From contig NZ_CP084541.1 in assembly GCF_020410765.1 (NCBI RefSeq), forward strand, positions 806,001 through 870,000: a DNA stretch of 64,000 bases. Reading direction: 5' to 3'. The stretch is from Streptomyces marincola. GTDB taxonomy: Bacteria > Actinomycetota > Actinomycetes > Streptomycetales > Streptomycetaceae. Shown in pieces: positions 43,869-51,477 of this stretch (its first letter is position 1; each line of letters starts with the position of its first letter). The notes beneath the pieces were generated by a model. That model was not told the origin of the DNA, did not search any database, and saw only the letters and a list, made by a program, of their open reading frames with translations. The position numbers were made by a program, and so were the translations under genes.

Positions 43869-45545
43869 GTGCCCCGCACCCGCATGCTTGAGACCACGGC
43901 AGCACCCTGGTGGCGCACCGCCGTCGTGTATCAGGTCTACATCCGCAGCTTCGCCGACGGCAACGGCGACGGCATCGGCGACATCGCCGGTCTGCGCGCC
44001 CGGCTGCCCTACCTGAGGGAACTGGGCGTCGACGCCGTCTGGATCACCCCCTGGTATCCGTCACCGATGGCCGACGGGGGCTACGACATCTCCGACTACC
44101 GCGGCATCGATCCCGCCTTCGGCACGCTGGCCGAGGCGGAGGAGATGATCGCCGAGGCGCACTCCCTCGGCATCCGCGTCGTCCTGGACATCGTGCCCAA
44201 CCACACCTCCGACCGGCACCGGTGGTTCGAGGAGGCGCTCCAGGCGCCGCCCGGCTCGCCGGAGCGGGACCGGTACGTGTTCCGCGACGGCCTCGGGCCC
44301 GACGGAGCGCAGCCACCCAACGACTGGCGCAGCCGCTTCGGCGGCCGGGCCTGGACCCGGGTGACCGAGCCGGACGGCTCGCCCGGGCAGTGGTACCTGC
44401 ACCTGTTCGCCGCCGAGCAGCCCGACCTCAACTGGGCGAGCCGCGAGGTGCGGGCGGAGTTCGAGTCGGTCCTGCGCTTCTGGTTCGACCGGGGCGTGGA
44501 CGGGTTCCGCATCGACGTGGCCCACGGCCTGGCCAAGGACCCCGCCCTGCCCGATCTCGGGCTGGCCGACTCCATGGTGTTCGACGACGACCGGCCGCGC
44601 GAGAAGCACCCGCACTGGGACCTGGACAGCGTCCACGAGATCTACCAGACCTGGCGGAAGATCGCCGACTCGTACGCGGGCGACCGGCTGTTCGTGGCCG
44701 AGGCGCACGTGGCCGACGACCGGCTGCCGCTGTACGTGCGGCCGGACGAGTTGCACACGGCGTTCAACTTCTCGTTCCTGAAGTCGGCCTGGGACGCGGA
44801 GGAGCTGCGCGAGGTGATCGACCGCGGCGTCACCTCGCTCGGCGCGGTCGGCGCGCCCTCGACCTGGGTGCTCTCCAACCACGACGTGCCGCGGCACGCC
44901 ACCCGGTACGGACGCGCGCAGACGTGCACGCACGAGCACGACGTGGACCCCGGGGCGAGCGACCGCGAGCTGGGGCTGCGGCGGGCCAGGGCGGCGGCGC
45001 TGCTCATGCTGGCGCTGCCGGGCAGCGCCTATCTGTACCAGGGCGAGGAGCTGGGTCTGTGGGAGGTCGAGGACCTGCCGGACGAGATGCTGGCCGACCC
45101 CACGTGGGAGCGTTCCGGCCGCACGGTGCGCGGCCGGGACGGCTGCCGGGTGCCCCTGCCGTGGTCGGGCTCCGACAGCCCGTTCGGCTTCGGGCCCAAG
45201 GGCAGCAAACCGTGGCTGCCGCAGCCGGCCGGGTGGGAGTCGCTGACCGCGCAGACGCAGTCCGGTATTCCGGCGTCCACGCTGGAGCTGTACCGCTCCG
45301 CGCTGCGGCTGCGGCAGGGCCAGCCGGGGTTCCGCGGCGAGTCGCTGCGCTGGCTCGACATGCCGAAGGGCGTGCTCGGGTTCGAACGGTCGCCCGCGTT
45401 GCGCTGCGTCGTGAACTTCTCCGGTGAGCCGCTGCCGCTCCCGAAGAACTGGGGGGTGCTGCTGACCAGCGACCGCATCACCGGCGGGGTCCTGCCCCCG
45501 GACACCACGGCGTGGCTGTGGGGCGGCGGCGCCTCGCGCCCCTGA
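43869..45545 (+). CDS. GH13 alpha-glucosidase / maltase
   Basis: A 558-residue glycoside hydrolase of family 13, probably hydrolysing alpha-1,4 or alpha-1,6 glucosides in the cytoplasm (no signal peptide). Region I is VVLDIVPNHTSDRH, region II GVDGFRIDVAHGLAKD (nucleophile Asp), region III FVAEAHV (acid/base Glu) and region IV VLSNHDVPRHAT. The N terminus WWRTAVVYQVYIRSFADGNG is typical of oligo-1,6-glucosidases and alpha-glucosidases. The GTG start follows GGAAG. No sugar transporter is adjacent, unlike classic agl or mal operons. Confidence 0.9.
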   Translation: MPRTRMLETTAAPWWRTAVVYQVYIRSFADGNGDGIGDIAGLRARLPYLRELGVDAVWITPWYPSPMADGGYDISDYRGIDPAFGTLAEAEEMIAEAHSLGIRVVLDIVPNHTSDRHRWFEEALQAPPGSPERDRYVFRDGLGPDGAQPPNDWRSRFGGRAWTRVTEPDGSPGQWYLHLFAAEQPDLNWASREVRAEFESVLRFWFDRGVDGFRIDVAHGLAKDPALPDLGLADSMVFDDDRPREKHPHWDLDSVHEIYQTWRKIADSYAGDRLFVAEAHVADDRLPLYVRPDELHTAFNFSFLKSAWDAEELREVIDRGVTSLGAVGAPSTWVLSNHDVPRHATRYGRAQTCTHEHDVDPGASDRELGLRRARAAALLMLALPGSAYLYQGEELGLWEVEDLPDEMLADPTWERSGRTVRGRDGCRVPLPWSGSDSPFGFGPKGSKPWLPQPAGWESLTAQTQSGIPASTLELYRSALRLRQGQPGFRGESLRWLDMPKGVLGFERSPALRCVVNFSGEPLPLPKNWGVLLTSDRITGGVLPPDTTAWLWGGGASRP

Positions 45546-45553
45546 CCCGCGCT

Positions 45554-45583
45554 CCGCGAGGGACCCGCCGGGGTCCCTCGCGG
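45554..45583 (+). terminator. Terminator after the GH13 gene
   Basis: CCGCGAGGGACCC (45554-45566) and GGGTCCCTCGCGG (45571-45583) form a perfect 13-bp stem with a 4-base loop, 8 bases after the stop. Confidence 0.8.
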
Positions 45584-45644
45584 TGAGTCCCGACGGCCGG
45601 ACCTCGCCGGGACACCCGCGGCCTCCCCGCCATAGGGTCGCCGG

Positions 45645-46475
45645 GTGACGAAGGTATTGATATCCGTCGACATGGAAGGCGTCTCGGGCATCGTGCACCC
45701 GGCCGAGACGCTGCCCGACCGCTACGACTACGAGCGCGGGCGGGCGTTGATGACGGCCGAGGCGAACGCCGTCATCGCCGGCGTCCTGGACGCCGAGCCG
45801 TCGGCCGCGGTGCGGGTCGCGGACGCGCACGGCCCGTTCCGCAACCTGCTTCCCGAGGAACTCGACCGGCGCGCACGCCTGGTGCGGGGCAGGCCGCGTC
45901 CGCTCGGCATGCTCGGCGGCCTCGACGAGGACACCGACGCGGTGCTGCTCATCGGCTACCACGCCCGGGCCGGCGGCGGGCCGGCCGTGCTGGCGCACAC
46001 CATGAACGACGCGATCCTCGATGTCCGCGTGGCCGGGCGCTCCCTGGGGGAGATCGGTCTGAACGCGGCCATGGCCGGGCAGCTGGGCGTGCCGGTCGTG
46101 CTGCTCAGCGGCGACGACGCCGCGTGCGCCGAACTGGGTGCCCTGGTCCCCTCGGCCTTCACCGTCGCGGTCAAGGAGGCCATCGGCCAGGGCGCCGCCG
46201 TGACCATGCACCCGGCGGAGGCCAGGGAGCGGCTGCGCCGGGCGGCGGCGGACGCCGTCGGGCGGCGCGCGCGGGTCGAGCCGCTGGTCGTGGCCGGGCC
46301 GTGTGAGGTCGAGGTCGACCTGAACGGCCCGTACACGGTCGATCTGGCGACGCTCGTGCCGGGCGTCTCGCGCGCGGCGGGCGGTCGCACGGTCGCCTTC
46401 ACCGCCGCGGACTTCTCCGCGGCCTACCGCCTGGTCCTGCTGCTCGCGCAGCTCGCGACCATCAGGCCCGGCTGA
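45645..46475 (+). CDS. M55-family D-aminopeptidase (DppA-like)
   Basis: A 276-residue zinc peptidase of the M55 family. The metal ligands are visible in SVDMEGVSG (Asp9 and Glu11), DAHGPFRN, GYHARAG and the Glu of LGEIGLNA. The family releases D-amino acids from the N terminus of peptides such as D-Ala-D-Ala and Gly-rich peptides, acting in cell-wall peptide recycling. The gene stands alone between a terminator and the convergent GntR gene. It starts with GTG at 45645 without a strong ribosome site. Confidence 0.88.
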   Translation: MTKVLISVDMEGVSGIVHPAETLPDRYDYERGRALMTAEANAVIAGVLDAEPSAAVRVADAHGPFRNLLPEELDRRARLVRGRPRPLGMLGGLDEDTDAVLLIGYHARAGGGPAVLAHTMNDAILDVRVAGRSLGEIGLNAAMAGQLGVPVVLLSGDDAACAELGALVPSAFTVAVKEAIGQGAAVTMHPAEARERLRRAAADAVGRRARVEPLVVAGPCEVEVDLNGPYTVDLATLVPGVSRAAGGRTVAFTAADFSAAYRLVLLLAQLATIRPG

Positions 46476-46519
46476 CCGGGCCGCCCGGCGCGGAGCGCCC
46501 CCGCGCCGGGGCGTTCCCG

Positions 46520-46885
46520 TCAGGGGTAGACGGCGCGGAGCGCGTCGTCGACCGCGGAACGGGCCGCGGCCAGGTCGAGGCCGAGCCTGGCGGCGCGTTC
46601 CGCGTAGTCGCGGGCGGCCCTGGCCGCCTCGCGGGCGGCGGCGTCGCGGGCCGCGGCCACGAACGTGCCGTTGCGGCCCCGGGTCTCGATCACGCCGTCC
46701 GCCTCCAGGGCGCGGTAGGCCTTGGCCACGGTGTTGGCGGCGAGGCCGAGCTCGCTCGCGAGGCCGCGTACGGTCGGCAGCCGGTGGCCGACGGGCAGCC
46801 GCCCGTCGCGGGCCTGTTCCGCGATCTGTGCGCGCAGCTGCTCGTAGGGCGCTGCCTGGGCCTGGGGATCGATCGTCACCTTCAC
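46520..46885 (-). CDS. GntR-family regulator, YtrA subfamily
   Basis: A 121-residue protein: GntR winged helix at residues about 10-78 (LPTVRGLASELGLAANTVAKAYRALE, with GVIETRGRNGTFV as wing), then only about 40 helical residues, the short C-terminal part that defines YtrA-type regulators. These usually control neighbouring ABC transporters; none is adjacent here. A GC-rich hairpin lies between its stop and the M55 gene's stop. It is 41 bases downstream of the MarR gene on the same strand. Confidence 0.88.
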   Translation of the reverse strand: MKVTIDPQAQAAPYEQLRAQIAEQARDGRLPVGHRLPTVRGLASELGLAANTVAKAYRALEADGVIETRGRNGTFVAAARDAAAREAARAARDYAERAARLGLDLAAARSAVDDALRAVYP

Positions 46886-46926
46886 GAGAGGCGATTGTGC
46901 CGCAGGCGCGGCCGTGCGACGCGGGG

Positions 46927-47391
46927 TCAGGCCCCGCGCTGCCGCAGCCGGGCGTTGACATCGCCCAGGGCCTGGGCGAGCACGGCCAGCTGGTGGCGGT
47001 CGAGGCGGTCGATCAGCACCGCGCGCACGTGGTCGACGTGACCGGGCGCGGCCTCGCGCAGGGCGGTGTCGCCCGCCTCGGTGATGTGGGCCGTGATGCC
47101 CCTGGTGTCGCCGCAGACCGCGGCGCGCACGACGAGTCCGCGTGCTTCGAGCCGGTCGACCTGGTAGGTCAGGCCGCTCTTGGAGGTGACGAGGGCCTCG
47201 GCCAGTTCCGTCATCCGCAGCCCCGCGGCGCCGGCGGAGGCGAGCCTGACCAGGATCTCGTACTGCGGGTGGGAGAGCCCGGCCTCGGTCTTGAGCTGCT
47301 GTTCGACGCTGTGGAAGACGCGGTGGCTGGCTTCCAGGAACGCCGTCCAGGCGGCCATCTCCTCACTGTCGAGCCATCTCGTCTCCGCCAT
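46927..47391 (-). CDS. MarR-family regulator
   Basis: A 154-residue MarR regulator: the helix-turn-helix region reads LRMTELAEALVTSKSGLTYQ, followed by the wing (VDRLEARGLVVRAAVCGDTRG), with dimerisation helices at both ends. It is divergent from a DoxX gene, with two palindromic sites in the 102-base gap, so it most likely represses doxX-like and itself and releases DNA on binding a phenolic compound or on oxidation. A Cys in the wing (AAVCGD) could sense oxidants. Confidence 0.9.
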   Translation of the reverse strand: MAETRWLDSEEMAAWTAFLEASHRVFHSVEQQLKTEAGLSHPQYEILVRLASAGAAGLRMTELAEALVTSKSGLTYQVDRLEARGLVVRAAVCGDTRGITAHITEAGDTALREAAPGHVDHVRAVLIDRLDRHQLAVLAQALGDVNARLRQRGA

Positions 47392-47412
47392 GCGGTCATC
47401 TTAAAGCACTTG

Positions 47413-47455
47413 TTCAAATTCGAACGAAGAGGTAGCGTCGTAGTTTCAATTTGAA
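47413..47455. promoter_or_regulatory. Twin MarR operators between marR-like and doxX-like
   Basis: TTCAAATTCGAA (47413-47424) and TTCAATTTGAA (47445-47455, a perfect dyad) share the TTCNAATTNGAA-like pattern. Their centres are about 32 bases apart, three helical turns, in an AT-rich patch within the divergent promoter. Confidence 0.65.
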
Positions 47456-47493
47456 CGACTCCCGCCCCCCTCACCCCTCACAGGAGTCAACGC

Positions 47494-48066
47494 GTGACCA
47501 CCTTCACGAGGCAATCCGCCCCCACCGGTCTCGTCCCGGCCCCGCACCCCCAGGCGCACCCCGGCGTCTCCCCCACCGGTCTCGGGATCGGCCTGCTGCT
47601 CCTGCGCCTGGCCATCGGCCTGACGATGGCCGCGCACGGCACCCAGAAGCTGTTCGGCTGGTTCGACGGCGCCGGCCTAGAGGCCACAGGGGCGGGCTAC
47701 ACCGCCATGGGCTACCCGGGCGGCGAGACCATGGCCCTGGTGGCCGGCCTCTCGGAAACGCTCGGCGGCCTCGGGCTCGCCCTCGGCCTGTTCACGCCCC
47801 TGGCCGCGGCGGCCGTGGTCGGCACCATGATCAACGCCATCGTCGCCGTGCACTGGGAGAACGGCTTCTTCCTCCCTGCCGGCTACGAATACACCATGGT
47901 CCTGTGCCTGGGCGCGGCGGCGCTCGCGCTCACGGGCCCGGGCCGCCTGGCCCTCGACCCGCTGCTGCCCGTTCCGGCGCTGCGCGCCCACCGCGTCCTG
48001 TACGGCGCGGCGGCGCTCGGCCTCGCCGTGGCCACCGCGACCGTCGTCCTGCTGCTGCGCGACTGA
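47494..48066 (+). CDS. DoxX-family membrane protein
   Basis: A 190-residue membrane protein with four hydrophobic helices after a Pro-rich cytoplasmic N terminus. The DoxX pattern is seen in LLLRLAIGLTMAAHGTQKLFGWF and the Gly-rich LSETLGGLGLALGLFTPLAAAA. In actinobacteria DoxX proteins have been linked to thiol and redox homeostasis. Control by the divergent MarR regulator is likely. A terminator follows 20 bases after its stop. Confidence 0.88.
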   Translation: MTTFTRQSAPTGLVPAPHPQAHPGVSPTGLGIGLLLLRLAIGLTMAAHGTQKLFGWFDGAGLEATGAGYTAMGYPGGETMALVAGLSETLGGLGLALGLFTPLAAAAVVGTMINAIVAVHWENGFFLPAGYEYTMVLCLGAAALALTGPGRLALDPLLPVPALRAHRVLYGAAALGLAVATATVVLLLRD

Positions 48067-48085
48067 TCCACGTCGCCTCCCCCGC

Positions 48086-48120
48086 CCGGTGCGCGGCCCC
48101 GGAAGGGGGCCGCGCACCGG
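48086..48120. terminator. Bidirectional terminator between doxX-like and desB-like genes
   Basis: CCGGTGCGCGGCCCC (48086-48100) and GGGGCCGCGCACCGG (48106-48120) form a perfect 15-bp stem with a 5-base loop, between convergent genes. Confidence 0.8.
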
Positions 48121-48125
48121 CGTGT

Positions 48126-49448
48126 TCAGCCGGTGGCGCCGAAGGTCTGGAACGCGGTGCGGCGCGGGATGCGGAAGACGTCCCGGCCGGCGGACGCGTT
48201 CAGGATGAGCGCGCTGCGGTAGGCGCCGATGCCCAGGTCGGGGGCCGCGGCACCGTGCGTGTGCAGCTCGGCGTTCTGCACGAAGAGGCCCGCCGTCACC
48301 TCGGGGACCGTGCGCACCCGGTGGTCGGGGCTGACGTCGTAGCGGCCCTTGGGGTCCCAGGCGATCAGCTTCTCCACCGGGGCCACGCAGTCGGGCCTGC
48401 GCCCGGCGTAGCCGGTGGCCGCGATGACGGCGCCGGTGCGGCGGACCGCCTCGCGGCCTGTGTCGGCGTGCCGGGTGGTGAGCTGGACCGCGTCCCCGTC
48501 CCGCCGGGCGTCGAGCACGGCGGTGGCCGGCAGCAGGGTGACCGGCGGCCGGTCGCCGTCGAGCATGTGGTCGTACAGCTCGTTGTGGATGAGGTCGATC
48601 GTCTCGGTGTCGATGCCCTTGTACAGCTGCCACTGGGAGGCGACGAGGCGGTCCCTGACGGCCGGCTCAAGGCCGTTGAAGTACCGCATGTAGGCGGGCG
48701 TGGTGTATTCGAGGACCAGCTTGGAGTAGTCGAGCGGGGCGAAGCCCCAGGAACGGGTGAGCCAGGTGACGGCCCAGCCCGCGTCCCGCTGGCGGCGCAG
48801 CAGGTCGAGGAACACCTCGGCGCCCGACTGGCCCGAGCCGACGACCGTGATGTCCCGCACGCCGTCGGCGATCAGCCCGTCGACGCGGTGCAGGTGCTCG
48901 CCCGAGTGGAGGACGCGGTCCCCCTCGGCCTTCGCGAGGGCGGGCGGCAGCGCCGGCTCGGTGCCGACGCCGAGGGCGAGGTTGCGCGCGGCCCGCACGC
49001 GGATGTCCCCGGTGGCCGCGTCGCGCAGCGTGAGTTCCCACAGGTCGCGCGCGGGGTCCCAGCGCACTTCGTCGACCGAGGTGCCGAAGTGGCAGCCGGG
49101 CAGCCGGGCCGCGGCCCAGGCGCAGTAGTCGGCGTATTCGCGGCGGGGCACGTGGAAGCGTTCCGCGATGTAGAACGGGTACATCCGGTCGTGCTCGACC
49201 AGGTAGTTGAGGAACGACCAGGGGCTGGTCGGCCTGATCAGGGAGACCAGGTCGGCGAGGAACCCGACCTGGAGCGAGGCCCAGTCGAACATCAGGCCCG
49301 GGTGCCAGTCGTAGGCGGGCCGCCGGTCGAACGCGGCGAAGGAGAAGCCGTCGACCTCGTCGGCCAGCGCGGCGAGGGAGAGGTTGAACGGCCCGATGCC
49401 GACCGCGGCGAGGTCGAGCACGTCCTGGTCCGTCGTGGTCCCGCTCAT
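48126..49448 (-). CDS. desB: Lysine/diamine N-hydroxylase of siderophore synthesis (DesB-like)
   Basis: This FAD- and NADPH-dependent N-hydroxylating monooxygenase would convert cadaverine to N-hydroxycadaverine. The 440-residue protein has the FAD motif LAAVGIGPFNLSLAALA, the ornithine/lysine hydroxylase signature MFDWASLQVGFLADLVSLI, the NADPH loop ITVVGSGQSGAEVFLDLL and the C-terminal ATGYAGRRPD. It overlaps the decarboxylase gene by ATGA. In desferrioxamine clusters desC and desD follow, but here the next gene is doxX-like on the other strand. Confidence 0.88.
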   Translation of the reverse strand: MSGTTTDQDVLDLAAVGIGPFNLSLAALADEVDGFSFAAFDRRPAYDWHPGLMFDWASLQVGFLADLVSLIRPTSPWSFLNYLVEHDRMYPFYIAERFHVPRREYADYCAWAAARLPGCHFGTSVDEVRWDPARDLWELTLRDAATGDIRVRAARNLALGVGTEPALPPALAKAEGDRVLHSGEHLHRVDGLIADGVRDITVVGSGQSGAEVFLDLLRRQRDAGWAVTWLTRSWGFAPLDYSKLVLEYTTPAYMRYFNGLEPAVRDRLVASQWQLYKGIDTETIDLIHNELYDHMLDGDRPPVTLLPATAVLDARRDGDAVQLTTRHADTGREAVRRTGAVIAATGYAGRRPDCVAPVEKLIAWDPKGRYDVSPDHRVRTVPEVTAGLFVQNAELHTHGAAAPDLGIGAYRSALILNASAGRDVFRIPRRTAFQTFGATG

Positions 49449-50962
49449 GCGGCTGCCTCCACGGCCGAGCCCGCGGCGGCCACGGCCGCGAGCAGTTCGT
49501 CGATGTCGTTCGTGGTGGCCTGCGGGTTGAGCAGGGTCAGTTTGAGCCGGACCGAGCCCGCCACGTCGGTGCGGCCGATGAGCGCGGTGCCGCGGGAGAG
49601 CAGCAGGCGGCGCAGGGCGCCGTTGACGGCGTCGGGGTCGGCGCCGTGGGCGCGGGGCAGGTAGCGGAAGACCACGGTGGTCAGGGCGGGCGGCGCGGCG
49701 AGTTCGAGCCCGGGGTGGGCCGCCACGGTGTCCGCCGCGTGCCTGGCCAGGTCGTGGCACGCCTCCAGCATGGCGCCGACGCCCTCGCGGCCCAGCGCGA
49801 GGAACGTGGCGGCCACCTTGAGCGCGTCCGCCCTGCGGGTGGTGGCCATGGAGTTGCCCAGCAGCCCGTCGTAGCCGGCCTCCCCGTCGTCGTCGGGGTT
49901 GAGGTAGGCCACGCGCAGCCCGGTGGTGGGGGCGAAGTCCCCGCCGTCGCGGGCCAGCAGGGCACTGGCCGCGGCGGGCTGCCAGGCCGTTTTGTGCAGG
50001 TCGATGGTGATCGTGTCGGCGGCTTCTATGCCGGCCAGCAGGGGGCGCATACGGTCGGAGAACAGCGCGCCGCCGCCGTAGGCCGCGTCCACGTGCAGCC
50101 GCACGCCGTGCCGGGCGGCCACGGCGGCCAGTTCGGGGAGCGGGTCGATCGAGCCCCAGTCGGTGGTGCCCGCGGTGGCCACGATCGCGATCGGCACCTC
50201 GGTGTCCCGGCGTTCGGCGAGCGCGCGTTCCAGTTCGTCGACGCGCATGCGGTGCGCGGCGTCGGTGCGGACCGGTCGCACGGCGCCCTCGCCGAGACCG
50301 AGGACGGCGCAGGCCCGCGCGATGGAGAAGTGGGCGAGCTCCGAGCAGTAGACGACCGGCTCGGCGGCCAGGCCGGTCAGCCCCGCCGCCCTGACGTCGC
50401 GGCGCGCGCCGAGCGCGGCGTCGCGGGCGATGAGCAGGGCCTGGAGGTTGGACGCGGTGCCGCCCGGGGTGAGGACGCCGTCCGCGTCGGGCCCGTAGCC
50501 GGCGAGGTCGGTGAGCGAACGGACGACGCGCCGTTCGATCTCGACCGCGCAGGGGCCGCTGTCCCAGGTGTCGACCGACGCGTTGAAGACGGAGGCGAGC
50601 ACGTCGGCCGCCGCGGCCACGGAGAGGGCGGGCGGCTGGAGGTGGGCGGCGGCGCGCGGGTCGGCGAGGTCGACGGTGTGCGCGGCGTAGGAGCGGGCGA
50701 GGGCGAGCACGGCCTCCCGGCCGCCTCCTGCGCGCGGCATCGGCCCGTCCGGGAGCAGGCTGTCCAGCAGGCGGGACAGCTCCTGCGGCGTGACGGCGGG
50801 CAGCGGGCCGGTGCGGCGGCGCAGGGCCGCCGCCGCCTCCCTGGTCAGCTCGGTGACGAGGCGTCCGACCTCGGCCAGTCCTGCCGGGTCTGCGGCCAGC
50901 AGGTCGGGCTCCAGGAGCGTGGGGGGCGCGGGTACGGGTGGTGCATGGCCGGGCATGCTCAT
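49445..50962 (-). CDS. desA: PLP-dependent lysine decarboxylase of siderophore synthesis (DesA-like)
   Basis: A 505-residue group II decarboxylase expected to convert lysine to cadaverine. It shows LTPGGTASNLQALLIARDA, ATAGTTDWGSIDPL, LHVDAAYGGGALF (Asp to the PLP ring) and TIDLHKTAWQPAAAS with the Schiff-base Lys. Start ATG 50962 is chosen (MSMPGHAP); ATG 50956 is an alternative. Iron control is likely through the iron box at 51301, giving an unusually long leader of about 330 bases. Confidence 0.87.
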   Translation of the reverse strand: MSMPGHAPPVPAPPTLLEPDLLAADPAGLAEVGRLVTELTREAAAALRRRTGPLPAVTPQELSRLLDSLLPDGPMPRAGGGREAVLALARSYAAHTVDLADPRAAAHLQPPALSVAAAADVLASVFNASVDTWDSGPCAVEIERRVVRSLTDLAGYGPDADGVLTPGGTASNLQALLIARDAALGARRDVRAAGLTGLAAEPVVYCSELAHFSIARACAVLGLGEGAVRPVRTDAAHRMRVDELERALAERRDTEVPIAIVATAGTTDWGSIDPLPELAAVAARHGVRLHVDAAYGGGALFSDRMRPLLAGIEAADTITIDLHKTAWQPAAASALLARDGGDFAPTTGLRVAYLNPDDDGEAGYDGLLGNSMATTRRADALKVAATFLALGREGVGAMLEACHDLARHAADTVAAHPGLELAAPPALTTVVFRYLPRAHGADPDAVNGALRRLLLSRGTALIGRTDVAGSVRLKLTLLNPQATTNDIDELLAAVAAAGSAVEAAA

Positions 50963-51131
50963 GGGTTCTCTGGGTGTCCCTTGTCTCGGCTGTCGTGGCG
51001 GCGCGCCACGGCGTGGCATGACGGCGTGACGCGCCGGACGCGCGGGGCGCGCGGACGGGTCCTGCTGCGTCCTCGCGCCTTTCGCGCCTTTCGCGTCTTC
51101 TCGCGTCTTTTCGCGACTGCGTGTCTTCGCT

Positions 51132-51172
51132 GCGGTACGTGGGGAACGGTTCGGCGGTACGTGGGGAACGGT
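51132..51172. repeat. 19-base direct repeat in the desA-like leader
   Basis: GCGGTACGTGGGGAACGGT occurs exactly twice (51132-51150 and 51154-51172), separated by 3 bases, so the period is 22. This spacing is two helical turns and could be a tandem protein-binding site or a recent slippage duplication. Confidence 0.7.
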
Positions 51173-51300
51173 CTCGAACGGGCTGCTGGGACGAGCGGCT
51201 GCCGGGCGGCTTGGCGGCTTCCGACGGTGGCTGGGTGCGCCGGGGCAGGCTCGGTGGACGGGGATCCGGGGTGGGCCCGGGTCGCCGCCACCGGATCAAT

Positions 51301-51319
51301 TTAGGTTAGGCATACCTAA
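51301..51319. promoter_or_regulatory. Iron box (DmdR1/IdeR operator)
   Basis: TTAGGTTAGGCATACCTAA matches the actinobacterial iron box TTAGGTTAGGCTAACCTAA at 17 of 19 positions. It predicts repression of the desA-desB pair by the iron-loaded DmdR1/IdeR protein. The box is 339 bases from the desA start. Confidence 0.85.
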
Positions 51320-51477
51320 GTTTGTCAACCAGGTCACGGCGAGTGCTTTCGTTCCGGCAACGTCAACGGGCCGGGGAACAGCGCTGGTTGACCGCTCGGA
51401 GGCCCGCGCCGCGGCCCGGCCCTGCCGCTTCCGGGGCCGCCGCGGCGGGCGGCGGCAGCGGGCCGCGGCCGGGCGGC

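Larger units (their letters stand above)
50963..51477. other. Leader and promoter region of desA-like, with repeats
   Basis: Between desA-like and the Y-family polymerase gene lie 515 bases. Besides the iron box and a 19-base direct repeat (separate entries), the stretch 51074-51118 is a degenerate tandem array of a 9-10-base TCGCGYCTT unit, about five copies. A minus-strand frame of 110 codons (51291 to 50959) begins with GTG just inside the iron box and ends in ATGA with desA. Its third-position GC is only about 75 percent, so a real gene is doubtful. Confidence 0.45.

Noticed and set aside
51074..51118. TCGCGYCTT tandem repeats considered as a CRISPR array
   Set aside because: Units are 9-10 bases with no spacers; more like slippage repeats in a leader.
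48126..51299. Long minus-strand frame that would fuse desB to about 600 upstream codons
   Set aside because: The upstream part is the shadow of desA in another frame; desB has its own ATG overlapping the desA stop.
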